Below are positions 18,703 through 28,859 of a DNA stretch of 64,000 bases, piece after piece. Source of the DNA: Litorimonas sp964565335 (lineage in GTDB: Bacteria > Pseudomonadota > Alphaproteobacteria > Caulobacterales > Maricaulaceae); assembly GCA_964565335.1 (NCBI GenBank), contig CAZMEN010000008.1, positions 3,048 through 67,047 of the forward strand. The letters run 5' to 3'. Within the stretch, counting starts at the first letter, position 1, and each line of letters starts with the position of its first letter. The position numbers and the translations under genes were made by a program. The notes beneath the pieces are model-generated. The model was given only the letters and a program-made list of their open reading frames with translations, did not search any database and was not told where the DNA came from.

Positions 18703-19977
18703 ATGCAAAATAAGGCGTTTTCTTCAAATCGGAGACTTGCAGAAAGGTCAATGGCTTTTGTCTTAGCCGGTGGTAGAGGAAGCCGCCTTAAAGATTTAAC
18801 CGAGAAACGGGCAAAACCCGCCGTCTTTTTTGGAGGGAAGTTCAGAATCATTGATTTCGCCCTCTCCAATGCCATGAATTCAGGTATAAGGCGCATTGGC
18901 GTTGCAACCCAATATAAGCAACATAGCCTTATTCGTCATTTACAGCGCGGTTGGAACTTCTACCGCGCGGAACGAAATGAAAGCATGGATATCATGCCCG
19001 CTTCCCAAACCATGTCTGAAGAACGCTGGTATGAAGGCACAGCAGACGCCGTCTATCAAAATATCCATATCATAGAGAGCCATAGCAATCTGGATTACAT
19101 CGTCGTACTCGCGGGTGATCACATTTATAAAATGGATTATGAATTGATGCTTGAAGAGCATGTTAACTCAAAAGCTAATGTCACTATCGGATGCCTTGAG
19201 GTGAGTAAGGAAGACGCGAAAGCCTTTGGCGTCATGCATGTCGATGAGACTGATATGATTACGGATTTTCTTGAAAAACCGGATAATCCACCCACAATAC
19301 CAGGGCAAGACGATTTCTGTTTGGCCTCTATGGGAATCTATGTTTTCGATAAGACATACCTCATCGAACAGCTCATTCGTGATGCTGCTGAAAAAGGGTC
19401 TGACCGCGATTTTGGTAAAAACCTCATCCCTCACATTGTGAAGAACGGCAAAGCGCAGGCGCATCGATTTACGAAATCTTGTGTCAAATCAGAAGGCGAA
19501 GAAGAGGCTTACTGGCGCGACGTCGGCACTATCGATGCTTATATGGAAGCCAATCTTGACCTCACTTCATATGAACCTGCTTTGAATTTATATGACAGCA
19601 ATTGGCCGATTTGGACTTACTCTGAACTCGCGCCGGGCGCAAAATTTATCCATGACGATGTTGGACGCCGAGGGTCTGCCGTAAATTCAGTCGTGTCTGG
19701 CGGCTGCATCATTTCAGGCGCCCGCATTAATCAGTCGCTCCTCTTTACGAATGTGCATGTGCACTCTTTTTCATCACTTAAGCGCGCAATTGTACTTCCT
19801 GATGTTAATATCGCACGAAAAGTGCAAATGACGAATGTGGTGATTGACAAAGGCGTTCAAATTCCAGAGGGCCTCGCCGTGGGGAATGACCCTCAATTAG
19901 ATGCCAAACGGTTCTACCGAACCGAAAGTGGTGTTTGCCTCATCACGCAAAAGATGATTGATAATCTGGATAAATAA
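18703..19977 (+). CDS. glgC: glucose-1-phosphate adenylyltransferase (ADP-glucose pyrophosphorylase)
   Basis: GlgC makes ADP-glucose from glucose-1-phosphate and ATP, the committed and allosterically controlled step of glycogen synthesis. The start is placed at the ATG at 18703, just after GGGAGGG; an upstream open stretch to 18538 has no ribosome site. 424 residues. Motifs: AFVLAGGRGSRLKDLT (nucleotide loop), AKPAVFFGG, FRIIDFALSNAMNSGI, WYEGTADAVYQN, VLAGDHIYKMDY, DFLEKPD (sugar-binding) and AYWRDVGTIDAY, followed by the left-handed beta-helix domain. First of four tightly packed rightward genes (glgC-glgA-glgX/malQ-pgm); glgA starts directly after its stop. Confidence 0.97.
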   Translation: MQNKAFSSNRRLAERSMAFVLAGGRGSRLKDLTEKRAKPAVFFGGKFRIIDFALSNAMNSGIRRIGVATQYKQHSLIRHLQRGWNFYRAERNESMDIMPASQTMSEERWYEGTADAVYQNIHIIESHSNLDYIVVLAGDHIYKMDYELMLEEHVNSKANVTIGCLEVSKEDAKAFGVMHVDETDMITDFLEKPDNPPTIPGQDDFCLASMGIYVFDKTYLIEQLIRDAAEKGSDRDFGKNLIPHIVKNGKAQAHRFTKSCVKSEGEEEAYWRDVGTIDAYMEANLDLTSYEPALNLYDSNWPIWTYSELAPGAKFIHDDVGRRGSAVNSVVSGGCIISGARINQSLLFTNVHVHSFSSLKRAIVLPDVNIARKVQMTNVVIDKGVQIPEGLAVGNDPQLDAKRFYRTESGVCLITQKMIDNLDK

Positions 19978-21429
19978 TTGCCTGTAGAGAAAAACCTTTC
20001 TGTACTTTTCGTCGCTTCGGAATGTTTTCCTCTTATTAAGACCGGAGGACTAGCGGATGTGGTCGGAGCTTTACCTGAGGCCTTAACGGCGCAAGGTTTG
20101 AATGTAACCGTATTTTTGCCAGGATTTCCAAGCGTTTTATCTGGCCTCACGACCAAACGAACACTAGCAAAGCTCCCAAAAATTGGAGGAAAGCCCGCTA
20201 AATTAGTCGCCGGCAAAACACCTTCAAATTTGTCAGTTATTGCCCTTGATGCGCCGCACTTTTTTGACATCACAGGCAATCCCTATCTCGACGCATCAGG
20301 TGTTGATCGCCCTGACAATGGCGAGAAATTTGCGGCCTTTTCGAAAATTGCTGCCAAGCTAGCGATGGGAGAAATCGGGCGAAAAAAATACGACGTGCTA
20401 CATGCCCATGACTGGCAAGCCGGACTTAGTGCTGCTTATTTAAAAGCGGCGGGTGCTAGCCGCGTGAAAACTGTGGTGACTATTCACAATCTCGCTTTTC
20501 AGGGCCTATTCTCCAAATCCCTTATGAGCAGCCTTGACCTTCCGCAGAGTTATTTTAGCAGTGACGGGTTTGAATATTGGGACAAGCTCAGCTTTTTGAA
20601 AGCCGCCATTGCCTTTAGCAATCATATCACAACGGTCAGCCCCACCTATGCACTGGAAATTCAATCTGATGAAGGCGGTATGGGTTTTGGCGGGATGCTT
20701 CGATCCAAATCTGATAGATTATCAGGCATTCTCAACGGCATCGATATGGATGTCTGGAACCCCAAAACGGATAAGGAAATAGCGCATAACTTCTCGGCGG
20801 CAAAACCTGCGGGCAAAGCCAAAAACAAGACCGCACTTCAGCGCGAGTTAAAATTGCGTGAGGTCAAAGACGCGCCGCTCTTTACCGTTGTCTCGCGCTT
20901 AACCACGCAAAAGGGTTTGGATCTATTAGCCGACATGACAGACCACATTGTTGAGCGAGGCGGTCAGATTGCCCTGCTGGGTTCAGGGGACGCGGCCATA
21001 GAAGCGGCATTTGTCGCGGCGGCCAAAAAGCACCCAACAGAAATTTCTGTCACGATTGGGTATAATGAACCCCTCGCCCATCGCCTGCAAGCGGGCGGAG
21101 ACGCTATGTTCATCCCCTCACGTTTTGAGCCCTGCGGCTTAACCCAGCTTTGCGCCATGCGTTACGGGACCGTCCCGATTGTCGGGCGTGTCGGCGGATT
21201 AAATGATACCGTCATTGACGCCAGCCCAATGGCGCTAGCCAGCGGCGCGGCAACAGGCGTGCAATTCTCCCCGATTAATGCGCATATGCTCTACGCGGCC
21301 ATTTCGCGAGCCTTTGACCTCTACGCGGACACGGAGCAGTGGAACCGTTTGGTCGAAAACTGTCTCAGCCAAGATGTCGGTTGGGAAGCCTCGGCGATTA
21401 AATACCGAGATTTATATAACGCCTTATAA
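19978..21429 (+). CDS. glgA: glycogen synthase (ADP-glucose type)
   Basis: GlgA (GT5 family) transfers glucose from ADP-glucose to the non-reducing end of the growing chain. 483 residues. ADP-glucose loop: SECFPLIKTGGLADVVGALP with Lys21 of the KTGGL motif. Other signatures: HAHDWQAGL, TIHNLAFQGLF, GILNGIDMDVWNP, FTVVSRLTTQKGLDL, and RFEPCGLTQLCAMRYGTVPIV with the catalytic Glu. The start codon is TTG, placed immediately after the TAA of glgC, a rare codon that may lower GlgA yield relative to GlgC. The stop overlaps the next start by one base (TAATG), which implies translational coupling. Confidence 0.96.
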   Translation: MPVEKNLSVLFVASECFPLIKTGGLADVVGALPEALTAQGLNVTVFLPGFPSVLSGLTTKRTLAKLPKIGGKPAKLVAGKTPSNLSVIALDAPHFFDITGNPYLDASGVDRPDNGEKFAAFSKIAAKLAMGEIGRKKYDVLHAHDWQAGLSAAYLKAAGASRVKTVVTIHNLAFQGLFSKSLMSSLDLPQSYFSSDGFEYWDKLSFLKAAIAFSNHITTVSPTYALEIQSDEGGMGFGGMLRSKSDRLSGILNGIDMDVWNPKTDKEIAHNFSAAKPAGKAKNKTALQRELKLREVKDAPLFTVVSRLTTQKGLDLLADMTDHIVERGGQIALLGSGDAAIEAAFVAAAKKHPTEISVTIGYNEPLAHRLQAGGDAMFIPSRFEPCGLTQLCAMRYGTVPIVGRVGGLNDTVIDASPMALASGAATGVQFSPINAHMLYAAISRAFDLYADTEQWNRLVENCLSQDVGWEASAIKYRDLYNAL

Positions 21430-24400
21430 TGCCGCAAACGCTCTCCACATCTAAAGGCCACTGCTCTCCGCTTGGGGCAGATGTGCAACAAGGCGGCGTG
21501 AACTTTGCCCTGTTCTCCGCCCATGCAACATCGGTGATGCTCTGCCTATTCTCGCCCGATGGAAAGACAGAAACAGACCGAATTTTATTACCCGAACGCA
21601 CGGGCGATATATGGCACGGCTTTGTTAAGGGGCTGAAAGCTGGTCAGCTATATGGCTACCGCGTTGATGGGCCTTATGAGCCCTCAAACGGGCATAGGTT
21701 TAACGCGAATAAGCTCCTGATAGACCCCTATGCCAAAGATCTTTTTGGTGCGTTTATTCAGCATGATGCACTTTATGGTTTCGAAGCGGGCTCGCCTGAT
21801 AAGGATGTGTCTTTTGATACCCGCGACAGTGCGCCTTACATGCCCAAATGCGTCGGAGGGCCGCCAAAACTCAACTGGAAAAAGACTAAGCGTCCCGAAA
21901 CAGCTCTGGCAGATACCATAGTCTATGAAGCCCATATTAAAGGCCTCACAAAGCGTCACCCTGATGTGAAATCCACACATCGCGGAACACTCTCAGGCCT
22001 AGCCGACCCCGCTATCATCGCTCATTTAACAGAGTTAGGCGTGACAGCGATTGAACTGCTCCCCGTGCAAAGCTTTTTCTCAGAACCTCGGCTCACCGAT
22101 TTGGGCCTGACGAATTATTGGGGGTATAACCCCGTCAATTATTTCGCCATGCATAGCCCCTATTTCGGGCCAAATGGCGCTCAGAGTTGGGCCGACGCAG
22201 TCAACGCTCTGCACGACGCAGGTATCGAAGTGATTTTGGACGTCGTTTACAATCACACGGCTGAAAGCTGGGAACATGGCCCCACTCTTTCTTACCGCGG
22301 TATCGACAATGCGTCCTATTATCAGCTTCAAGACAATGCCCGCTATTACGTCAACCATACAGGGTGCGGAAACACGCTAGATATGAGTCACTCCGCAGTG
22401 GTGGATTTAACCTTGGAAAGTCTGCGTTATTGGGTCAGTGAAATGCGCGTTGACGGGTTTCGTTTCGACCTCGGCCCTATACTTGGCCGCAATCCTAGTG
22501 CCTTTGACCGTGAGGCAAAATTCTTTACCGCCATTGCCGCCGACCCGGTTTTATCCAAGGTCAAAATGATTGCTGAGCCGTGGGATATTGGCCCAGGTGG
22601 ATATCAACTTGGTAATTTCCCGAAAGGGTGGAGTGAGTGGAGCGACCAATATCGCGATAGCGTCCGCAGCTTTTGGAAAGGCAATCCGCACGCCCATCAA
22701 AACATGGCTGGAAAGCTCCTTGGTTCATCCAAAGAATTTGAGCATTCAGGACGTCCGCCCCAAGCCGCCGTCAATTTCATTGCCGCCCATGACGGCTTTA
22801 CCCTCCGCGATACGGTTAGCTATAATGATAAGGATAATCACGCCAATGGTGAAGATAACCGCGATGGGCATGGCCATAATCTATCCGACAATATGGGCAC
22901 CGAAGGCCCGACCGATAATGCATTTATCAAGGCCGTTCGCTTAAAGCGCAGCAAGAATATGCTCGCAACTTTGATGCTGTCTCAAGGTGTTCCGATGCTA
23001 CTCGGCGGAGATGAATTTGGCCATTCTATGGACGGGAATAATAATGCCTATTGCCAAGACAATGAGATCACGTGGCTGAATTGGGGTGATGCTGACACTG
23101 CCCTAGCTGAGTTTACAAAACAGCTCATCGCGCTTCGCAAAACTAACCCTCATTTTACGCAAACCAATTACCTGCACGGCGAAGTAATTGCGCCGCCCGG
23201 CATACAGAACGCAGACTGGCTTCGTGCAGATGGACAGCCAATGCATCCTGGTGATTGGGAGAATCCGGATTTTAAATGCTTCGCGCTTCTGCTATCCATG
23301 ACGGGCGAAGACACATTCGCCATCATTTTTAATCGCGGAGGAGACGTTACGGCGCCTTGGATTGATAAGGATTGGTCGTGCGAACTGACAACAGCAGAGG
23401 CGCAGCACGATAGTCTCATCCCCGCTGATAGTGTCACTGTATTTCGACACAAAGGCCCCTATGCGCGTCCAGATATCTACAAAAAGGCGCTCGATATGGC
23501 AGCGCAGAAATTTGGGATTATTGACAGCTATCGGGATATAAATGGCCATATCCACACAGCGCCTGACGCCACCAAAGCTAAGCTCTTAAAAGCTATGGGT
23601 ATTGACTTAACGTCAGCCCATGAGACTAAGCCTGCCGCTTACACCGAACCATCGAATGACAAAGTTTTTGGCGCAGCCTTATTACAAGCTCAAGGCGGGT
23701 GTTGGGGGGTGACGGCGGCGCTTTATGGCCTGAGGTCAAAGCGAAATTACGGCTCAGGTGACTTTGAAGACTTAGCGGTTCTCGCGGAAATCATGGCGGC
23801 CAAAGGCGCAGATTTTATCGGCATTAATCCCATCCACGCTCTCTTCCCATCAGCGCCACATCTCTACGCACCTTATTCCCCTTCCTCGCGGCAGTTCCTA
23901 AATGTGATGTTGATTGCGCCCGATAAAATAGCTGATTTGCCGAGCGGTTATTCACATAAGGCCGCTCAATCTGCCTCATCCGAACATGTAGTTTACGCCG
24001 CAGTTTACAACGCGAAAATGAATGCGTTTGAAACCGCATTCAGCGAGTTTCTTAAATTAAAAAAATCATCAGCCCGCCGCAAAGCCTTTGAAAAATTTAC
24101 CGCATCAAACGGCACAGCCTTACAGCATCAAGCTTTGTTTGATGCGCTATTTGAGACCCTGCCAATAGCAAAACAAACATATGACGGCTGGAAGAACTTT
24201 CCCAAGAAATTTCACGACCCAGATTCAAAAGCCTGCCAAGACTTTGCAAAGAAAAATGCTTCGCGCATTGAGTTTTATGCCTATCTGCAATGGATTGCTG
24301 AGACCCAATTAAAGCAAGCTCAATCTCGCGCCAAAGCCGCAGGCATGAGCATCGGCATCTATCTTGATTTTGCGGTCGGAATCGTCCCCGGCGGTGCTGG

Positions 24401-25283
24401 CACATGGCACAATAAAACAGCCTTTGCCAAAGAGGTCAGCCTTGGCGCACCCGGCGATATGGCAAACCCCGACGGCCAAAAGTGGAACCTGCTACCTTTT
24501 AATCCACAAGAACTCGCAAAGAATAATTATGAGCCTTACCGAAGCGCCCTGCGCAAAGCCATGTCACAAAGCGGCGCGATTCGTATAGACCACATTCTCG
24601 GCCACCTCCGCAGTTTCTGGCTCCCGAATGACGGGGACATAACAGGCGGTTATGTTAGCTATCCCTTTGATGGGTTGATGCAAATGATAGCCGAGGAGTC
24701 CCAAGCGCAGAACTGCGTCGTCTTTGGTGAGGACCTCGGCACGGTGCCGGATGGTTTTAGGGCCCGCATGGCCCAATATAAGCTGATGGGCTGCAATGTC
24801 GCTTTGATTGAACGTGATGCTGAGGGAGACATCATCCCGCCTGAGACGATGCGCATCTTGTCAATCACGGCTCTATCAAATCATGATTTCCCAACACTCA
24901 CAGGTTTTTGGGAGGGAGAAGATTTTCACTGGCGAGAGAAACTTGGTATTGGGGATGACCCGGAAACACTTGCACATGAAAAACACCGCCGCGCTGCGGA
25001 TAAAGCCAATTTTCTAAAGCTGATTGGGCGAGACAATGCAGACCATATGACGACGCATTTGATGGCAGAGTTGCAAGCCTATTTCGCTCGTAGCCAAGCT
25101 TTGGCTTTTGCGGTTCAGCTAGACGACCTTATGCTGGAGCCGATGCAGGCTAACGTGCCCGGCACAACAGATGAGCAGCCCAATTGGCGTCGGCGCTCGC
25201 GCATAACTCTCGAAGAGACCGCGACAGATAAAGACGTTTCATATATATGCGATGCTATTAACACCGCAAGAAAAGGACGCTGA
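21429..25283 (+). CDS. glycogen debranching enzyme GlgX fused to 4-alpha-glucanotransferase MalQ
   Basis: A 1284-residue fusion. Residues 1 to about 680 are a GlgX/isoamylase-type GH13 enzyme (N-terminal CBM48, DGFRFDLGPILG near 342, MIAEPWDIG near 380, AAHDGFTLRDTVSY near 453), which hydrolyses alpha-1,6 branches of phosphorylase-trimmed glycogen. From about 683 it becomes a GH77 amylomaltase: WGVTAALYGLRSKRNYGSGDF near 757, DFAVGIVPGGAGTW, IRIDHILG near 1050 (nucleophile Asp) and FGEDLGTVP near 1098 (Glu). One chain would thus remove branches and recycle short maltodextrins. This GlgX-MalQ join is a known but uncommon arrangement. Its ATG overlaps the glgA stop; pgm follows directly. Confidence 0.95.
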   Translation: MPQTLSTSKGHCSPLGADVQQGGVNFALFSAHATSVMLCLFSPDGKTETDRILLPERTGDIWHGFVKGLKAGQLYGYRVDGPYEPSNGHRFNANKLLIDPYAKDLFGAFIQHDALYGFEAGSPDKDVSFDTRDSAPYMPKCVGGPPKLNWKKTKRPETALADTIVYEAHIKGLTKRHPDVKSTHRGTLSGLADPAIIAHLTELGVTAIELLPVQSFFSEPRLTDLGLTNYWGYNPVNYFAMHSPYFGPNGAQSWADAVNALHDAGIEVILDVVYNHTAESWEHGPTLSYRGIDNASYYQLQDNARYYVNHTGCGNTLDMSHSAVVDLTLESLRYWVSEMRVDGFRFDLGPILGRNPSAFDREAKFFTAIAADPVLSKVKMIAEPWDIGPGGYQLGNFPKGWSEWSDQYRDSVRSFWKGNPHAHQNMAGKLLGSSKEFEHSGRPPQAAVNFIAAHDGFTLRDTVSYNDKDNHANGEDNRDGHGHNLSDNMGTEGPTDNAFIKAVRLKRSKNMLATLMLSQGVPMLLGGDEFGHSMDGNNNAYCQDNEITWLNWGDADTALAEFTKQLIALRKTNPHFTQTNYLHGEVIAPPGIQNADWLRADGQPMHPGDWENPDFKCFALLLSMTGEDTFAIIFNRGGDVTAPWIDKDWSCELTTAEAQHDSLIPADSVTVFRHKGPYARPDIYKKALDMAAQKFGIIDSYRDINGHIHTAPDATKAKLLKAMGIDLTSAHETKPAAYTEPSNDKVFGAALLQAQGGCWGVTAALYGLRSKRNYGSGDFEDLAVLAEIMAAKGADFIGINPIHALFPSAPHLYAPYSPSSRQFLNVMLIAPDKIADLPSGYSHKAAQSASSEHVVYAAVYNAKMNAFETAFSEFLKLKKSSARRKAFEKFTASNGTALQHQALFDALFETLPIAKQTYDGWKNFPKKFHDPDSKACQDFAKKNASRIEFYAYLQWIAETQLKQAQSRAKAAGMSIGIYLDFAVGIVPGGAGTWHNKTAFAKEVSLGAPGDMANPDGQKWNLLPFNPQELAKNNYEPYRSALRKAMSQSGAIRIDHILGHLRSFWLPNDGDITGGYVSYPFDGLMQMIAEESQAQNCVVFGEDLGTVPDGFRARMAQYKLMGCNVALIERDAEGDIIPPETMRILSITALSNHDFPTLTGFWEGEDFHWREKLGIGDDPETLAHEKHRRAADKANFLKLIGRDNADHMTTHLMAELQAYFARSQALAFAVQLDDLMLEPMQANVPGTTDEQPNWRRRSRITLEETATDKDVSYICDAINTARKGR

Positions 25284-25284
25284 T

Positions 25285-26910
25285 ATGATTTCAGTTGCAA
25301 CCACACCTTTTGATGACCAAAAACCTGGGACGTCGGGCTTGCGAAAAAAAGTCTCGGTTTTTCAGCAGGCGGGTTACCTTGAAAATTTCGTGCAATCCAT
25401 TTTTGACTCAGTACCGGAACTGCACGGCGGCACCCTCGTCCTGGGCGGGGACGGAAGATTTTATAACGATGTCGCGATTCAGACTATACTCTCAATGGCC
25501 GCTGCGAACGGCATAGCAAAAGTCATTGTCGGGCAATCAGGATTGCTCTCAACACCCGCCGCCTCTTGCATCATCCGTAAATATAGAGCCGTGGGCGGAA
25601 TAATCCTTTCCGCCAGTCATAATCCGGGCGGGCCCGATGGTGATTTTGGAATTAAATATAATGGCCGGAATGGTGGCCCCGCTGTTGAGTCTGTGACGGA
25701 GACAATTTTTGCACGAAGCCTTATAATCGACTCTTATAACACGACTCAAAACAATCCAATCGATCTAAGTAAAATCGGGACTAGCCGGATTGGACCGCTT
25801 GATGTTGACGTCATAAATAGCGTGACGGATTACGCTAACCTCATGGAAACCTTATTTGATTTTGGCGCAATCCGAAATATGATTTCTTCCGGGTTTACAA
25901 TCTGCTTTGATGCGATGCATGCTATTACGGGCCCCTATGCAAATGAGATTCTGGTCAAGCGTTTAGGTGCGCCAGCCGGCAGCATAATTAACGGCATTCC
26001 GCTCCCTGACTTTGGTGGGGGTCACCCTGACCCTAACCCTGTTTATGCCAAAGAATTATTTGAAAAAATGTTTAGCGGTAATGCGCCTGATTTTGGTGCC
26101 TGTTCTGATGGCGACGGCGATCGTAATATCGTGCTTGGGAAAAACACCTATGTCTCGCCCTCCGATAGCCTCGCGGTCATCACGGCAAATGCGCATCTGG
26201 CTAAAGGTTACAGACAAGGCATTTCGGGCGTGGCTCGCTCTATGCCCACAAGCCGCGCCGCAGACAGAGTGACCACGAAGCTTGGAATAGATTGTTTTGA
26301 AACCCCAACAGGCTGGAAGTTTTTTGGTAACCTGCTCGATGCAGGACGCATCACGATTTGCGGCGAAGAAAGCGCGGGCACCGGCTCGGATCATGTGCGC
26401 GAGAAAGATGGTCTATGGGCCATTTTAATATGGCTGAATATTATCGCAGTTACAGGCAAAAGCGTATCAGATCTACTTGAAGAACATTGGCTTGAATATG
26501 GCCGTAATTATTATTCAAGGCACGATTATGAGGGCGTGGATAAAGCTAAAGCCGAACAGGTCATGGAAACGCTACGCGCAAAACTTGATAGCCTTCCGGG
26601 CCAATCCTTTCACGGCGAAACCGTCAGCAAAGCCGACAGCTTTTCCTACACGGACCCAATTGACGGTTCAGTCTCTGAAAATCAGGGGTTACGCGTTGAG
26701 TTTGAAAGCGGAAGCCGTTTTGTATTACGTCTTTCCGGCACAGGAACGGTCGGAGCAACACTGCGGCTATATTTGGAAAAGTATTCCCCTCCAGAGGACG
26801 ATTTAAACCAAGAGACACAATCTGCCCTCGGGACATTGGGGACAATTGCGAATGAGTTAGCCGATATCAAACCCATGCTGGAACGCAATGAGCCATCGGT
26901 CATTTCATAA
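25285..26910 (+). CDS. pgm: alpha-D-phosphohexomutase (phosphoglucomutase)
   Basis: Interconverts glucose-6-phosphate and glucose-1-phosphate, linking glycolysis to GlgC and GlgP. The ATG at 25285 overlaps the tail of the fusion gene region by a single spacer base and gives 541 residues. Signatures: GTSGLRKKV (phosphate contact), ILSASHNPGG with the phosphoserine, CSDGDGDRN (Mg-binding DxDxD), EESAGTGSDH (sugar-binding) and a C-terminal SGTGTVGATLRLY phosphate loop. Length and EESAGTGSDH place it in the Pgm (glucose-specific) rather than ManB/GlmM group. Last gene of the rightward glycogen operon. Confidence 0.95.
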   Translation: MISVATTPFDDQKPGTSGLRKKVSVFQQAGYLENFVQSIFDSVPELHGGTLVLGGDGRFYNDVAIQTILSMAAANGIAKVIVGQSGLLSTPAASCIIRKYRAVGGIILSASHNPGGPDGDFGIKYNGRNGGPAVESVTETIFARSLIIDSYNTTQNNPIDLSKIGTSRIGPLDVDVINSVTDYANLMETLFDFGAIRNMISSGFTICFDAMHAITGPYANEILVKRLGAPAGSIINGIPLPDFGGGHPDPNPVYAKELFEKMFSGNAPDFGACSDGDGDRNIVLGKNTYVSPSDSLAVITANAHLAKGYRQGISGVARSMPTSRAADRVTTKLGIDCFETPTGWKFFGNLLDAGRITICGEESAGTGSDHVREKDGLWAILIWLNIIAVTGKSVSDLLEEHWLEYGRNYYSRHDYEGVDKAKAEQVMETLRAKLDSLPGQSFHGETVSKADSFSYTDPIDGSVSENQGLRVEFESGSRFVLRLSGTGTVGATLRLYLEKYSPPEDDLNQETQSALGTLGTIANELADIKPMLERNEPSVIS

Positions 26911-27060
26911 AATCACCTCCTCGGAAGTATTAGACCGATTGAAACCGCAAGCGTCTACGGACACTACGAAAACATAGAAATATCCTCTTAGCGGACCAAA
27001 CTGCTTAACTCGTTCCCAATTTCATATTACGCGAACGAGCTTAATTATACGTTTGAATGA

Positions 27061-27834
27061 GTGACTTCTCATCAATTTGCGTTATCTAAAGCTATGAAGC
27101 TGAGGTTAGAGATTAGGGTAACCATTTATTGCCATGGCTTGCCGGGCTCAGCGGCTGAAATTTTGAACCTTGGGGCGGCTGATAACCCTACCGTACGCAC
27201 CTTAGGGTCTTTAGACCTTGCAAGATTTGAGACCTTAATTTCACAAGATCCAGAGTGTAAGTATCATCTTATTGGCTTTTCTCTTGGCTGCATGACGGCC
27301 CTCAGAATGGCCGCATTACACCCGAACAAATTCGAAAAGATAACTCTCATAGCGCCGGCAGCGCCTTTGGAACTTGGGAACTTCCTACCTAAGATGGCGG
27401 GCCAAGCTGTTTTCAAAACAGCTCGCCACGGAGAATTCCTATTCGGTCTATTTACAAATTTTCAACGCCTCGGCGCTGTCATACTACCAAATCAGGTTGT
27501 CAGCGCAATGTTCGCAGGTAGCCCAAAGGCTGACATAGATTTACTATCGGATGCTACATTTAAGCAAAGTGTAATCACCGGATTGAGGTTCTCGCTTGGG
27601 AAACATCGAAAACAATATTGCAAAGCTATCCTCGCCTACGTGCAACCTTGGGCGCATCACCTTAAGGATGTTAAATCTCCTGTCGCAATACATCATGGAA
27701 CAGCAGATAACTGGGCCCCTGTTGAGATGGCATACGCTCTACAAAAAGAAATAAAATCAAAGGTTCAGGTGATTGAGCACGACAATCTAGGACACTATTC
27801 GACGCTTCACAAAGTGCTTCCCGGTCTCTTGTGA
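27061..27834 (+). CDS. alpha/beta-hydrolase-fold protein
   Basis: 257 residues from a GTG start; an in-frame ATG at 27094 is an alternative, and no strong ribosome site marks either. The hydrolase fold is clear: YCHGLPGSAAE oxyanion region near 23, nucleophile elbow GFSLGCM near 75 (Ser), acid in HHGTADNWAP near 222 and the catalytic His in DNLGHYSTLH near 243. No signal peptide. It resembles small cytoplasmic esterases or C-C hydrolases, but the substrate cannot be deduced. It lies 150 bases after pgm on the same strand and could be read with it or alone. Confidence 0.75.
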   Translation: MTSHQFALSKAMKLRLEIRVTIYCHGLPGSAAEILNLGAADNPTVRTLGSLDLARFETLISQDPECKYHLIGFSLGCMTALRMAALHPNKFEKITLIAPAAPLELGNFLPKMAGQAVFKTARHGEFLFGLFTNFQRLGAVILPNQVVSAMFAGSPKADIDLLSDATFKQSVITGLRFSLGKHRKQYCKAILAYVQPWAHHLKDVKSPVAIHHGTADNWAPVEMAYALQKEIKSKVQVIEHDNLGHYSTLHKVLPGLL

Positions 27835-27845
27835 AGCTAGATTAA

Positions 27846-28740
27846 TCAGGCTCGGCTTTTAAGTATCCACCAACCGCTTTTGTGATTGGCTCCCGCATAA
27901 AACAAGACAGGCTCGCCGGTTTCAGGATGTATTGAAATTTGCGGCGCGATAATTTCATCTGTCTCCCAAGGCGGACCCGCCTGCACTAAAATAGGAGCTG
28001 AATCGCCGATATAGGGACCAAAGGGATGATTAGATCGACTTAGAAAGGTCGCCTCTTTGCCTTTATAAGCCTCAGTTCGTACAGCTATATAATCAGTGTC
28101 TGAGAGCTTTGTGATTTACCCCTCCATTCCAATAGGAGCTCTAACCTCGCCAACAATCTCCCAATCACGACCGGCGTTTCTTGACACTGCGCCGAGCACC
28201 CAGACCTTTGTGACGTTTGCAAAGTCATCCCACCCTAGGAAGGTCATCTTCAATTGACCCTCATGTTCAATAATGCTGGGGGATGTAATTGTGTGTACGT
28301 CATGTCCCGCGATTATACCGCTTGGTATCACAGGCTCATTCAGCAACTTATAAGGCCCTTCGAGATTTTGAGAAACGGCGAGGTATATTTGAGATTTATA
28401 GCTTTCCTCATCATCATACCCGATAAAATATAACTGATACTCGGACCCAAGTTTGTATATAAAAGGGGTCTCTTTAAAACGAGGGATCTGATGTTCCGTG
28501 CTTGACGCTATAAGCACTTGGGAGGGTGCCCACTTTTCTATATTCACACGCTTTGCCAATTTGATCGAAATATTGCCGCCGTCGTCCCCGCTATAAATCA
28601 TAATTGGATCGGTGTGCTGAGATAATATTACCTGGGGGTCACTGGCGACTTCATAGTTTTCCGATACTATCAGGTCGCGCAAAACAGACTCTGAAGTTCT
28701 GCCATTCTTTATCCTATCGCAAACACGATAGCTGCTTAGT
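27846..28740 (-). pseudogene. broken five-bladed beta-propeller (glycoside-hydrolase-like) gene
   Basis: Reading leftward, YRVCDRIKNGRTSESVLRDL..DPIMIYSGDDGG..KETPFIYKLGSEYQLYFIGYD..SPSIIEHEGQLKMTFLGWDD matches the repeated blade pattern of GH43/GH117-like five-bladed propellers acting on plant or algal sugars. An in-frame TAA at 28116-28118 interrupts it; the same frame continues for about 90 codons (TDYIAVRTEAYKG..HPFGPYIG..ETGEPVLFYAGAN) to the real stop at 27846. At the other end there is no start codon and a stop lies upstream near 28740, so the 5' part is missing too. The exact family and substrate are uncertain. Confidence 0.7.
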
Positions 28741-28859
28741 TATTACACCTTAGCTGTAAACTTCTCTTCATCGCGTTTTGAAAAGATTTTCTGCTGTGTA
28801 CCTTTTTGGGTCCTATTTGAGACCTTAGAGGGCGCTATGAATTATGAAAGACGGCATTT

